A stretch of DNA of 64,000 nt from Humulus lupulus (GCF_963169125.1 NC_084802.1:20925107-20989106); one strand, 5' to 3'; positions 33,204 to 44,067 are shown, counted from the first letter of the stretch. Notes: generated by a model from the letters alone, not told the origin. Numbers and translations: made by a program.

Positions 33204-34860
33204 CTCCTTGGGTGAAGGCCAGGTTGTCGGCGACCAGGTCTGTCGTAAGGAAGTACTTTCCTATGTTGGATTTGTAGGTAACGTCATTTAGGAATATGCA
33301 AGTAGAATCATGGTGACAGAAACAGAAAAACCCCGTGTTGTTCTGGTTGGGGTTGGACTTGAGATCGAACAGATAGTTGATCTTGTGTGGTGTAGGCACA
33401 AGCCACTTTTTATGGTTGTAAAGGATATAGAGGGTTGATAACACTCTATATCTGTTGGGTGTAATTTGGAAGGGGCGACCTCGAAGTAATTGGCCACGCC
33501 TTGAAAAAATTTGTGCAAGGGCAATTGCCCCTGCCTCAGTGTGAAAGCTCGACCAGGCGCTGAAGGCGCCTCCAGGCACATTTGCCCTTTGGTCAGAGGT
33601 AGGTTTGATTAAGGTAACCCTAGGAAAACCGTACTTCTTGAGGTACCTTTTCACTGTCCTAGGCGATATGGCACTAGCAGGCGCGACATACCAGTCAACT
33701 TCTGGTCGAAGGTCGTCGTGAGGCCGGGCTTTGAGTTGAATTTCTTGGTGTGTAACATTTACAGGTTGAGGATCATTTGAAGGACCCTCAGTGTCGGTTG
33801 CTGGTTGGTTAGAATGGGTGGTTTTCTTTTTCCTACGAGCTATATGTTTAACACAATCCATGTGTGGCTAGCGGTCTAGAAGGCTGGACGTGGGATTTTG
33901 TTGTGAAGATAGAAAGTCAGAGAAAGGCAATGATGGTTGCTCTTGATCTTCGAACAGCAGCGCAAGAATATCGTCGTCTATTGGCCTCTGACCTCCCCAA
34001 GGATCGTGCATAAATATCTGAGAAGAGTAAAGGGGAAATGAGAATCTACGACCAATAGATAGAAGATGAAGAAATGTAAGGATAACGTTGCTCGTGTATA
34101 AAAGTTAAGCTTTTAGACAACCCGCGACATCCTAACATAAACACTAAAAACATGCGAGGAGTTTGGAAAAATAGATCAAAAAGTGGAAGTGAAAAGTTTT
34201 TTCAAGAAAACTTTTCGACTAAAAAAACAGGCGGGAAAAACCCAATTTCTCCGAAAACAGCAAAATCGAATTTTTACTTCGATTTTGGGCCCTAAAACAG
34301 TATTCCTATTTTCCATGTTAATTTCTAAGCCTCACCTAATGTTTTCTACAACCTAAAAGTTCATATTCTATCATATTTTTGCATACAAATCCGATTACCC
34401 CAACTTTTTTCTCAAGAACATTAAATACTCAAACTAGAAAAATTACGAAATTTATTCTAGATTGTATAACAGGGAAGATGAGTTCAAAAACTTACTTGGG
34501 TTGCGGTTTTCAAAGAAGTCACGAAGGTTGTTGCTCGAAGCTGATCAAATGCGTCTCGGATCACCGAATATTTCTGGGTTTTTCTTGAGAAGTTTTTCTG
34601 AGTTCTTGAGGAGAGAGAAAGATACGGTAAAAAGTGAAAAGTGACAAAAGGAGATATATTATACTGATCGTGGTGCAAATAAAGAGGTAATAATTGGGTT
34701 AATATTTTGATGCATGGGAAATCGTATTAGCCGTCAAAATATTTTTGGGAAACTATAAAGGTCATGATTGCTTACTTTTTCGAAAAGGTGCTGACAGAAG
34801 TGACAGGTCAGACGAAAAGTTGGTCGAGTAAGTTTATTAAATGCTGGTCGCATTAAAATA

Positions 34861-34875
34861 AACTTGGGGGGCAAA
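34861..34875 (+). other. Polypurine tract of element B
   Basis: AACTTGGGGGGCAAA immediately before the 3' LTR. Confidence 0.85.
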
Positions 34876-35458
34876 TGTTTACCCAAAAAAGATTTATCTA
34901 ATGACGTGGCAAGACCAGTGCGCACGTAGGATGTGTCGTGATCATTTAAGCAGTTATGTTTCTGGTCGGCCATCGACCAGAGGAGAATTCACTCATCAGA
35001 AAGCATATTTCATGGGCGACCAAGTTGGTCGCAATATATCAGATACTTTTTATTGATATGTGATCTCACGTTTATGTAATAATTGTAATTTCCATTATTA
35101 TTTGAGATACTCTTGTATTAAATGTAATCAAGGCCCACCGGCCCATAAGGAGATCCTTGAGCCTATAAATAAGACTGAAAGGGTTCATTTTCAGGATCTT
35201 CGGATCTAGAGAGAGAAAATTATTGTTTTTACACAATACCTTGTATCTTTCGTTGAGCTTGTGAAACTCAGTAAACCCTAGTTTACTGATCGCAGGTTTT
35301 CAATATATTAATAAGAACACTAAGTGGACGTAGGTCATTACCATCATCTGGGGCCGAACCACTATAAACCTTTGTGTCATTTATATTTTTAGCTTGAATT
35401 CATCTTATTTCTGTCATTTTACTTGACCCCGTGTCGTTGACCAAATCAATGGTCAACA
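34876..35458 (+). repeat. 3' LTR of element B (583 bp)
   Basis: TGTTTACCC...GGTCAACA, clearly related to the LTRs of C. TATAAATA at 35164-35171 on the plus strand. The end of U5 adjoins the copia LTR fragment at 35459. Confidence 0.92.
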
Positions 35459-36071
35459 CTCATGATTACTCCACTATAAATATGAGACAACACTTTGGTA
35501 ATTATAGACATCTCATTTACTGAGTACTTTATAACAATAAAGCGTCCATTGATAATCATTACATACAAATTAACCCTCTAATAATGGTTCATAATTAACT
35601 GGGAATAAAATTACTGTTTTACCCTTTTAATTCTGTCTTGTTTAATTAAGTACCATTGCCTTTACTAGTGAAGGTTAATTCATAACTAAATTATGAATTT
35701 GAGCTCAATAACCTTTCAGTCCCAAAAGTCAACCCTTAAGAGAACCATTATTTAATCTCTTACGAGAAGGTATAAATTCCTTATCTGTATACTATGTCCC
35801 CAGCCATTTACATTAATGAGTTCCCAAAACAATAATTCCTAACCTGATCATTCTGACAAACCCTAACGAGTGAATTAAAGAACTCATATAACATAAACAG
35901 AAGTTCATAGTAACTTCAGGATTAAGATCTATTTGTATATGATCATTAGTTGATATATTTAATTAATACTTCGAAACGGTATTTAACTAAGTATTATTAA
36001 ACATATCTGGTCCAGTTTTATATATTCTCTAATATATAAAGCACCTCCACTAAAGTGTCCTACTACACTAG
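35459..36071 (-). repeat. Fragment of 3' LTR of copia element D
   Basis: 613 bp matching 59605-60218 in the intact 5' LTR of D with few changes. The part closer to the window start was displaced by element B; the part on the other side was displaced by E and resumes at 51418. Confidence 0.92.
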
Positions 36072-36412
36072 TGTTGACTGCGTTTTTAGCCAACGACGTG
36101 AGAACGTCAAAAATGACAAACCTTCAAGAGAATTCAAATGACACAGACAGTTTAATAAAGAAAATAAAGAACACACGCAATTTTTATAGTGGTTCAGCCC
36201 CAATCAGTTGGTAATAGCCTAATCCACTTAGAGATTTGATTATTTTATCTACACTCAAGATCAGATGAACTAGTGTCAACTGAGTTTCTTCAGTGTAAAT
36301 TCTCAGAATACAAAAGAGTTCTCTCTCAAGAAAACGCACTTTCTCTCTCTAGAAAACTCGGACCAAAAACTCAAATTGCCAAAAAAACCCTTTTCTGATC
36401 CCACTAACCCTC

Positions 36413-36420
36413 TATTTATA
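36413..36420 (-). promoter_or_regulatory. TATA box of left LTR of E
   Basis: CCTATAAATAGAGGGTTAG on the minus strand, the equivalent of GCCTATAAATAAGACTG in the LTR of B. It fixes the orientation of this LTR as leftward. Confidence 0.65.
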
Positions 36421-36742
36421 GGCTTAGGATTAGAAACTGATATCCCCCTAGGATCGGGATATTTTATCATTTGTATTATATTTAAATTACAAGAAATATT
36501 CAAAATACAACAGAATCCTCAATTTGAGCAAAGAATGAGAGATTCCCGCGTATGCCCAGTCCGAGTCTTGCTGAAGCCGTTTCTGGGAATTTGACGCAGT
36601 CTGGTCTATTTGGTTGATGAATATCGTCTTCTGGTCGAACACATGCATGTTGGATACATACAAGTGCTGGTCAGACATATGCATGCCATTTCTTTACTTG
36701 GACAACCGTGCACTTACTGGACATATGCATAAGGACCAATCC

Positions 36743-37135
36743 TTCGTCTCTCCTCGGACATGCGTCCGACCACACCCTAAGACTGCTCCTCGGACCAAAG
36801 TCCGACCACATTCCTTGGACTGCTCCTCGGACCAAGGTCTGACCACACTCCTTGGACTGCTCCTCGGACGAAGGTTCGACCACACACTCTTGGGCTCTCC
36901 TCGGACCAAAGTCCAACCACACCCTTAGGCTTTCCTCGGACCAAAGTCCGACCACACCATGGGCTTCTCTTCGGACCAAGGTCCGACCACACCTTGGCCC
37001 TCTCCTCGGACCAAAGTCCGATTACACCCTTAGGCTTTCCTCGGACCAAAGTCCGATCACACCATGGGCCTCTCCTCGGACCAAAGTCCGACCACACCCT
37101 TAGGCTTTCCTCGGACCAAAGTCCGACCACAGGGC
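36743..37135. repeat. Tandem hairpin repeat, about 11 units of 34-38 bp
   Basis: Each unit contains TCGGACCAAAGTCCGA or a variant, a 6-bp stem around CAAA, followed by CCACAC and a variable spacer (CCTTAGGCTTTCC, CATGGGCCTCTCC). The right LTR has about 10 units (50400-50740); the one-unit difference accounts for the 37-bp length difference of the two LTRs. Confidence 0.92.
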
Positions 37136-37289
37136 CGAGCGGGGAAGGATCACCAACTGATTGAACCACTATAAAAATTGTGTGTGTTCTTTATTTTCTT
37201 TATTAAACTGTCTGTGTCGTTTGAATTCTCTTGAAGGTTTGTCATTTTTGACGTTCTCACGTCGTTGGCTAAAAACGTAGTCAACATTT

Positions 37290-37306
37290 TGGAGCTTTCA
37301 TTGAGA
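37290..37306 (+). other. Primer-binding site, left end of E
   Basis: TGGAGCTTTCATTGAGA, 3 nt after the LTR. One change (T to A) from the site in A, C and the right end of E. Confidence 0.75.
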
Positions 37307-37341
37307 GCCTGAAGAGAAGAACAGACGGTCCCTGAAGCAAT

Positions 37342-38395
37342 ATGGCACCTAAGAACACCAATGCAGCCTCCAAGAAGATGAGCACCTTTAAAGAGCATGC
37401 TAGATCAGAGGGTCCTAGCGTTCAAGATCGTGAAACTGAGCCCAGAGTCGTGCTCGAGGACGTAGCACCAGAAGTTGAAGAGCTCCAGGAAGCCATGAGC
37501 GCCTTCCAGGAGGAGATGGCTCAGTTCAACGCCAGGCAGGAGGCGTTTGCTGAGGAAATGGCTAGGCAGAATGCCGCATTCGAGCAGTAGAAACGGGAGA
37601 TGGACGCTAGGAGTGAGGAGATCCGTCGACAACAGGAGGAGGCCGACAGGCGACATCACGAAGCTGCACTCGCTCTGGAGGCAGCTACGCAGCTGACCCG
37701 AGCCAGTGCCCAGGTTAGAGATGAGGGGAAGATGGTGGCGATCTCTTCCGACATTTTCTATCGAAGTCCTTTGTGGGACAGCATCCATCGTCATCCAATT
37801 TCAACATTACAACAATTTTTAGACCGAGCAGATAAGTACATGAAGTTGGATGATGCAATTGAGAAGGGAGAAAATGGATTGAACAATCCGAGCGGGTCGA
37901 ATGATCCCCCCAAGAATGGTGGGAATGATCAAGGTGGTGGTAAGAAACGTGGGAATAACGGGTCTGACCGCCACAATGAAAAGAAGGCTAAGTCGAGACC
38001 AAACGACAAGCCTACTAAGTATGAACCTCGATTCACCAACTACACCACTCTTTCGGCGAGCCGAGTGGAGATCTATTTGGCCAACCATCAAGAGGTCCCT
38101 TACCGGAAACCCCCACCAATCAAGAAAAAGATAAGTAAGAGATATATGAACAAGTTCTGTCGCTTCCATGGAGACTATGGTCATGACACGAATGAGTGTA
38201 ATCATCTCAAAGATGAGATAGAGTTTCTCCTCCGGTCGGGGAAGCTGAAAAAGTATCGAGCAGAAAAGACCCAAGGAGAGGGGAGTAACAACAATCCTGG
38301 GTTCAAGCAGCAACGATCCCCACCTTTGCAACCTGAGCCTGTGGACTTCACACTAGATACTATATGTGGAGGACCACATCTTGCTGGAGATAGCA
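37342..38395 (+). pseudogene. gag: Unit E left gag, capsid core deleted
   Basis: ATG at 37342 (MAPKNTNAASKK), a coiled-coil-rich N-terminus, TAG at 37588-37590 where the right copy has CAG. At 37716/37717 the sequence jumps from ASAQV directly to DEGKMVAIS: compared with the inverted right copy about 1.15 kb is missing, in frame, removing the capsid core. The remainder has FLDRADKYMKLDDA, a Lys/Asn-rich linker and zinc knuckle C-X2-H-X4-H-X4-C (residues 187-200 of the frame starting at 37600). It cannot form a normal capsid. Confidence 0.87.
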
Positions 38396-39177
38396 ATAAG
38401 GCAAGGGAGAGGTATGCTCGCACCCTTCGTCACGAATTGGATGCGGCATCCACCTTCGAAGTTATGACAGTGGAGGAGCGACCACTGAAGAACCCAAGAT
38501 ATGAAAGTGAGTCCCTCACTTTCACTGAAGAAGATGCTCGACACGTGAGGTATCCTCACAATGACCCTCTTGTTGTGACAGTCCAAATTGCTAATATGAA
38601 AGTGAAGAGATGTCTGGTCGACACAGGGAGCTCTGTGAACATTATTTATAAGTCGTCCTTCGAGAAGATGAAGTTATCTGTCAATGACTTGAAGTCGTGC
38701 TCTCAAGTCATTTATGGGTTTACTGGAGAAGGATTGTCACCAGCTGGGACAATCAAGTTGCCAGTCACGACGGGGGAAGCTCCCAGGCAAGAAACTGTAA
38801 TGACCGAGTTCTTGATTGTTGACTACCCGTCCGCCTACAATGTGGTTATTGGTCGACCACTATTCATAAACTTACATGCAATAGTTTCAATCTGGCACCT
38901 TTCTATGAAGTTCCCGACCAGTGTTGGCATAGGCTGTGTCCAAGGAGACCAGAGGGAGGCTAGGGAGTGCTATAATGCCTCGGTAGCTAAGGCAAAGAAG
39001 GGGGCCAAGGAGAGCGATATGATTGTATGTGTTGAGAAAGAGGAGGTGGACAAGATGGATGTCGACCAAAGTCTTGCAGTTGTAACCGACGAAGAGATGT
39101 TAGAGGAGTTTGGCCAAGAGTGCACTCTTGGTTTAAAAGAGCAGAAGACCCCATCCAGTGATGAAGTCACCAAATAG
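38396..39177 (+). pseudogene. pro: Unit E aspartic protease
   Basis: Open in frame with gag. LVDTGSSVNIIYKSS (DTG at about 38620), VIYGFTGEG, DYPSAYNVVIGRP, IWHLSMKFPT. It ends in TAG at 39175-39177 in the context ACCAAATAGGGCGTTGCCC. The domain itself has no break, so it could be intact as a protein module. Confidence 0.87.
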
Positions 39178-41327
39178 GGCGTTGCCCAAAGTGAGGGAAG
39201 GGACTTTGATCTTCGCTTTGGGGATTATGAAAGTGATGTGGGGCCGTCTGAAGAGTTAGAGAAGGTCCTTATAGATGATAATGACCCGACGAGAGGGGTC
39301 AAAATTGGAAAAAAGTTGAAAGCAGAGGTGAGAGCACAGCTGATAGAATTTTTGCGAAGGAATCAAGATGTCTTCGCCTGGTCTCACAAGGATATGGTGG
39401 GTATCTCACCAACTGTGATCAGCCACGTGCTCAACGTGGATGAAAACTATCCAGCAGTGCAGCAGAAGAGGAGATTGCTTGACAAGGATCGAGCAAAAGC
39501 TCTTAAGGAGGAAGTAGAGCGGTTAAAGGAGAATGGGTTTATCAGGGAAGCATACTACCCTGCCTAGGTTTCAAACCCAGTGTTGGTGCCCAAACCCAAT
39601 GGGAAGTGGAGGACTTGCGTAGATTTTACTGATCTGAACAAAGCATGCCCAAAGGATTGCTTTCCTTTGCCAAGAATAGACCAGTTGGTAGATGCAACCT
39701 CTGGTCATGAGACATTGTCCTTCATGGATGCATATTCGGGGTACAACCAGATCAGCATGCATCCTCCTGATGAAGAGCATACCAGCTTCCGAACAGATAT
39801 AGGACTATACTGCTATATGGTCATGCCCTTCGGACTGAAGAATGCAGGGGCTACCTATTAGCGTTTGGTGAACGGTATGTTTCGCGACTTAATCGGCAAA
39901 AGCATGGAGGTGTACGTAGACGATATGCTGGTGAAGTCAAAAGAAGCTGAAGGGCACGTGCGAGATTTAGAGGAGTGCTTCGCAATACTCAGAAAGTACA
40001 ACATGAAGTTAAACCCCCTCAAGTGCTCATTTGGAGTGGGTTCTGGAAAATTTCTTGGGTTTATTGTGAACTCCCGAGGAATAGAAGCAAACCCAGAAAA
40101 GATAAAGGCCCTCATAGAAATGAAGTCTCCAGCTAAAATAAAGGATGTACAAAGCTTGACTGGGCGGATTGCAGCTCTAAGCAGGTTCGTTTCGAAATCA
40201 ACGGACAAGTGCGTCCCGTTTTTTAACCTGCTTAGAGGAGGCAAGAAGTTTGAGTGGACTGCAGAATGTGAGCAAGCTTTCCAGGCCATAAAGGGGCATT
40301 TGGCCCAACCTCCTGTCCTTTCTAAGCCAGTTGATGGAGAAGACCTCTTTTTGTACCTAGCAGTTACAGAGCATGCTGTTAGTGCTGCCTTAGTACGAGA
40401 GGAGGATATAGTACAGCACCTGGTGTACTATGTCAGCAAGCGATTGATAGGAGCAGAGTCCCGGTATCCCGTGATCGAAAAGTTGGCTTACTGCTTAGTA
40501 CTCACATCACGGAAATTGCGGCCATACTTCCAAGCACACCCCATTAAGGTCCTTACTAACCAGCCTCTATGCCAAGTCTTACAGAAGCCGGAGTCGTCTG
40601 GTCGGCTACTTAAATGGGACGTTGAGTTAGGCCAATTCAAAATTAAGTACCAGCCGAGGACTGCTATTAAGGGCCAAGCTTTGGCAGATTTCATCGCTGA
40701 ATGTACCGGGATCGCTGATGTTCCCGACCAGCAAGAGAGTGTCACTGGGCAAAAAGAAGAACTTCCTACTTGGCAACTTTTTGATGATGGTTCGTCGAAT
40801 GAGCATCATTCAGGGGCTGGAATTATATTAGTCACACCAGAGAAGCACCGAATTCATTGTGCACTGAGATTCGGATTCAATGCTTCTAACAATGAGGCGG
40901 AGTATGACGCCCTCCTAGCAGGCTTGCGACTGGCCAGAGATGTACGTGCCCGGTCGGTGGAAGTAAATAGTGATTCCCAATTGGTGGTCTACCAAGTCTT
41001 GGGGGAGTACCAGGCAAGGGGCCTACGCATGGTGGCATACTTAAACAAGACCAAAGATCTACTATCATAGTTCGAGGAGTATACCATCAAGCTAGTACCA
41101 CGAGAGCAAAACTCTAATGCAGATGCTCTGGCAAAGCTAGCTAGTGCAAAAGACGCCGAAACTCTGAATATAGTATCAGTAGAATACTTGGCGGAGCCGC
41201 GCATTGATGAACAAGAGGCCATGCCGATCACGATAGCTGACACCTGGATGACCCCCATCATCACTTATCTTGAGCAAGGGACCCTCCCAGATGAACGTAA
41301 TGAGGCAAGGAAGATTATGAGGCAAGC
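39178..41327 (+). pseudogene. pol: Unit E reverse transcriptase and two RNase H domains
   Basis: In frame after the TAG: acidic linker, FAWSHKDMVGISP, RT with FMDAYSGYNQI and YVDD (MEVYVDDMLVKSK at about 39904), thumb GKFLGFIVNSRG. Classical RNase H has lost its catalytic Asp residues (YLAVTEHAVS, VLTNQP). In the archaeal-like domain the first motif reads FDDGSSNEHHSG, then NNEAEYDA, NSDSQLVV (Y to N), ADALAKLAS. Only three stops break 2.1 kb: TAG at 39565-39567, 39859-39861 and 41068-41070, each CHG-type. It is cut at 41327 by a solo LTR. Confidence 0.9.
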
Positions 41328-44067
41328 TGTAACGCCCCAAACTCCAGGGACCGTTACGGTGTGCCTTGTAAACAGTGCTAAACTCGCTAATCGAGTCATT
41401 TGGCCAAAACCGTGAACTAAGTATGATTAGCGGCTTGAGGATTAAAAACTTTGGTTAAGATGTAACGTTTCACTAGAACGTTTACTATATACACTGGGAT
41501 CCCGAAAATAAAGTTTCAGAGTTTATTACAGAAAATATTTACAACAGGCCGTTCTAAGCGGCAAAACAGGGTTCAACCCTAGTTCCACTTTAAACCTCGG
41601 CCATGGCGGACGAGCAGCTGCATTTGTACACATCATCACCTAAGCTCTCCAACTTAAGGATGGTCCAGCTTCCTCTTGCCTTTACCTGCACCACGTAGCA
41701 CCCGTGAGCCGAAGCCCAGCAAGAAAACCCAATAAAGTATGCTATAATGTCAACAACGATCATAATAACCATTCAGGACTATCAGTCCAAGCAAATAGGT
41801 GACAATAGCCAAAAGTCACAATAATGAGCATCGCTCCTTCCAGCCATGTGACGATAGGGTCACCAGGGCTTAACTGGTAAGTGATCCTTTCATAAGTTTG
41901 GTTAGGACAGGTGCATGGTGAATGGTCACCAACATAACCTTCCTCCCGACTCTAGAGTCGTGCAATGGACAGCGTCCCTTGGCCATGTGACAACAGTCAC
42001 CGGGGTCATATACCTTGGCCACAAACATCTGGTCATAGACCAGGCAAGCGCTTATAGTTCTCATTGACCTTCCGGTCGGTCCAGCATTAATACCCCATAT
42101 GAGTCATTCAATGCCAACCTCGATTAGATCTAATCTTTATTTGGCCCGGCGTTCACAACGCACTGCCACCTCTGACCCTTGGGTCGGTAAAGCACGACCA
42201 GTGCTCAGCCCGTGGTGAACTTAACTAATAAGTCACAGCTTCACAGACGGATCTGACACTATTGTCGATTCTGACTAATAAGCCAGCGCCATACACAAGT
42301 AAGCCATGCCACCAAACACATATCACATGTCCAATATCCATAAACAAGGTATTTAGCATGCTTACTAACAGATACCAGTACAAATAGGACCATGCGCAAC
42401 CATAGAGGCTCAAGCTCTGAACAATGTCATACCCAGTATATAAAGCATGTCCTAATCACATGTTTCTTATGCATCATGTGCAACATATTCAACAATCCAA
42501 CATGCACCAACAACGGCCATGCATGTCACGTTTAATAGCCAACCAACATGCATCAAGAATAGCCATGCATGTCATACATAATAATCAATCGTCATGCATC
42601 TATAATAACCACGCATGTCATGCCCAGTAGACAATCAACATGCATCATAATAGCCATGCATGTCACATATACACAGGGTGCAGTTTTCTTACCTCCGGTT
42701 CGAGTGAGAGTTAGAGTAAGAACGACCCCTGAGAACGATCGATCCTCAATCCTTTGACGGTCACCTAGTCATAACCAAAACAATCTCCAATTAATGAAAA
42801 TCACCAAAGATAGGGTCTTAACCTAAACCCCACTCTCGGGACCTCGAACCATGCCCACATAGTGAGTAGATTTGATCCCGGGCCTTAAAGATTGAAACCC
42901 CAAGTCAAAAACCCTTAAAAACACCCAAAACAGGGTTCTGAAGGAACAGGGTAGCGCTACAGCGCTGCCCTTCTAGCGCCCCAGCGCTCAAGACAGAAAC
43001 ACAACCGCCCTACTGAAACCCTGTGTAGCGCTATAGCGCCCTCTGATGGGCGTTGTAGCGCTACCCCCAGACAGCACCACCCCAGAAACTTCCTTCTTCG
43101 ACTTCCTCAATTCTAACTCGATTCCAATGCTTCCAAATCCCATTTTTGGTGCCAAATGAACCCAAAAACCATCCCCACATGTCCTAAGGACCACAACCCC
43201 AAGAACCCTAGCCAAAACTCCAACCAATTCCCAAGTTTCCAACTCAAAAACCAGCAGAAACTTAACATAGAAAACAGAGCAAAACCAAGAGTTCTAGTGG
43301 CTAGAAACTCACCTCAATCTTGGCAACACACCCTCTTCAATGGTGGAGCACAACCCTAGCTTGGCTAAGCTTGGTTCCTTGGCTTAATTCCTCAAACTGA
43401 GCTTGAAAATCCAAAGAGAAAAGAGGAAGAGAATCCATCGGGAGAGAAGGAAGAGAAGCTCTGTTTTTTTCCCCTGAATTTCCACAGCTTTCTAACACTT
43501 AAAAGCTGATATATATCTCTTAGGGTAAAAAGACCTAAATACCCTTAGGTCTAAAATAAAACCTTAGCAACCACCAAGGGCAAAACCGTCCTTTCGCACC
43601 TATTTCATTAATCACAATTAACATCCTCCAATTCCCGCTATTCCCAATATTCTCAAACACCAATAAGCCATATCCCATTCCCCTTTAATTCTCGGTAATG
43701 CTCTAATCATTAAATTCACCCCGAGACTCACCCCGAGCCCCGAACTTATACCTGTTATGACCAGACCGAACTCTCGCATCTCATGATCGTCTCATGTCGA
43801 CTAGCTCGAACCAATCCACCTTATAATGTGGCTATATTAATTAATCACAATCATGCACCCAAGATATACAGTTACGCCCACAGCGGCCAAATTACCAGAA
43901 TACCCTCACAATAATAAGTTCTCCCATATGCATGCATTCACCATCATATAATAATATAAGTCACGTAAACATGCATATAATCATTAAATACTATAATAAA
44001 TCAATTATGGCCCTCCCGGCCTCCTAATCAAGGTCCTAAACCTTATTAGGAAATTTGGGACATTACA
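41328..44067 (-). mobile_element. Solo LTR (gypsy, 2740 bp), TSD CAAGC
   Basis: Flanked by CAAGC at 41323-41327 and 44068-44072. Plus strand TGTAACGCCCC...GGGACATTACA. On the minus strand it has GGCTCACGGGTGCTACGTGGTGCAGGTAAAGGCAAG, the R-region layout shared with the solo LTR at 54826-57010, so it is in minus orientation. It holds a CATGCATGTCA-rich repeat region (42510-42670) and palindromes built on AGCGCT (42951-43065). No coding region. It separates RNase H from integrase of E. Confidence 0.9.
42510..42670. repeat. Degenerate repeat rich in ATGCAT and CATGCATGTCA
   Basis: The words CAACATGCATCA, ATAGCCATGCATGTCA and variants recur about every 28-45 bp, each with the palindrome ATGCAT or GCATGC. 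Confidence 0.75.

Larger units (their letters stand above)
31488..34663 (-). pseudogene. Element B antisense gene: multi-exon, 'putative gypsy type transposon' domain plus coiled coil
   Basis: Opposite to pol, between integrase and 3' LTR. TATA-like TATAATATATCTC at 34651-34663; a 5' leader with a GTAAGT donor at 34495 and acceptor CTCAG ending at 34018; ATG at 34011 (MHDPWGGQRPI, matching C). The conserved domain lies in 33780-33204. Intron 33126-33203 (78 nt, GT...TCTAG) keeps the frame open by chance. Later: an acceptor TTGCAG ending at 32526, a Pro-rich exon, a donor GTAAGT at 32143 with acceptor CCCAG ending at 32057, then a coiled coil (31957-31694) and a tail ending at 31488-31490. A TAG (about 33869) and further stops break it. 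It resembles known antisense ORFs of Tat elements; function unknown. Confidence 0.78.
12785..35458 (+). mobile_element. Element B: decayed Tat gypsy element, 5' end missing
   Basis: Pieces in plus orientation: gag C-terminus 12785-13595, protease and RT start 15462-16284, RT to integrase 27841-30797, convergent antisense gene 31488-34663, polypurine tract and 3' LTR 34876-35458. Interruptions are LTR F (left), a solo LTR (13596-15461) and complete element C (16285-27835). The 5' LTR lies outside the window. On the right, B abuts CTCAT (35459-35463) inside the LTR of copia D; the intact sister LTR has that site uninterrupted at 59605-59609, so the insertion boundary is exact. Confidence 0.9.
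36072..37286 (-). repeat. Left LTR of E (1215 bp) with 141/135-bp inverted terminal arms
   Basis: Starts TGTTGACTGCG and ends CGTAGTCAACA. The first 141 bp (36072-36212) and the last 135 bp (37152-37286) are reverse complements with three mismatches and one 6-nt gap. The interior is oriented on the minus strand: TATA box at 36413-36420 read leftward, and a hairpin array (36743-37135). The primer site and gag follow on the plus strand, so the promoter faces away from the genes. Confidence 0.88.

Noticed and set aside
36683..37169. Periodic proteins from the LTR of E (repeated WSEE/RGK-type words)
   Set aside because: Translation of the hairpin tandem array inside an LTR; copy number differs between the two LTRs.
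37819..41264. Minus-strand open frames antisense to gag, RT and RNase H of E
   Set aside because: Mirror frames of the pol codons; they lack recognisable domains, unlike the real antisense gene at 46203-48365.
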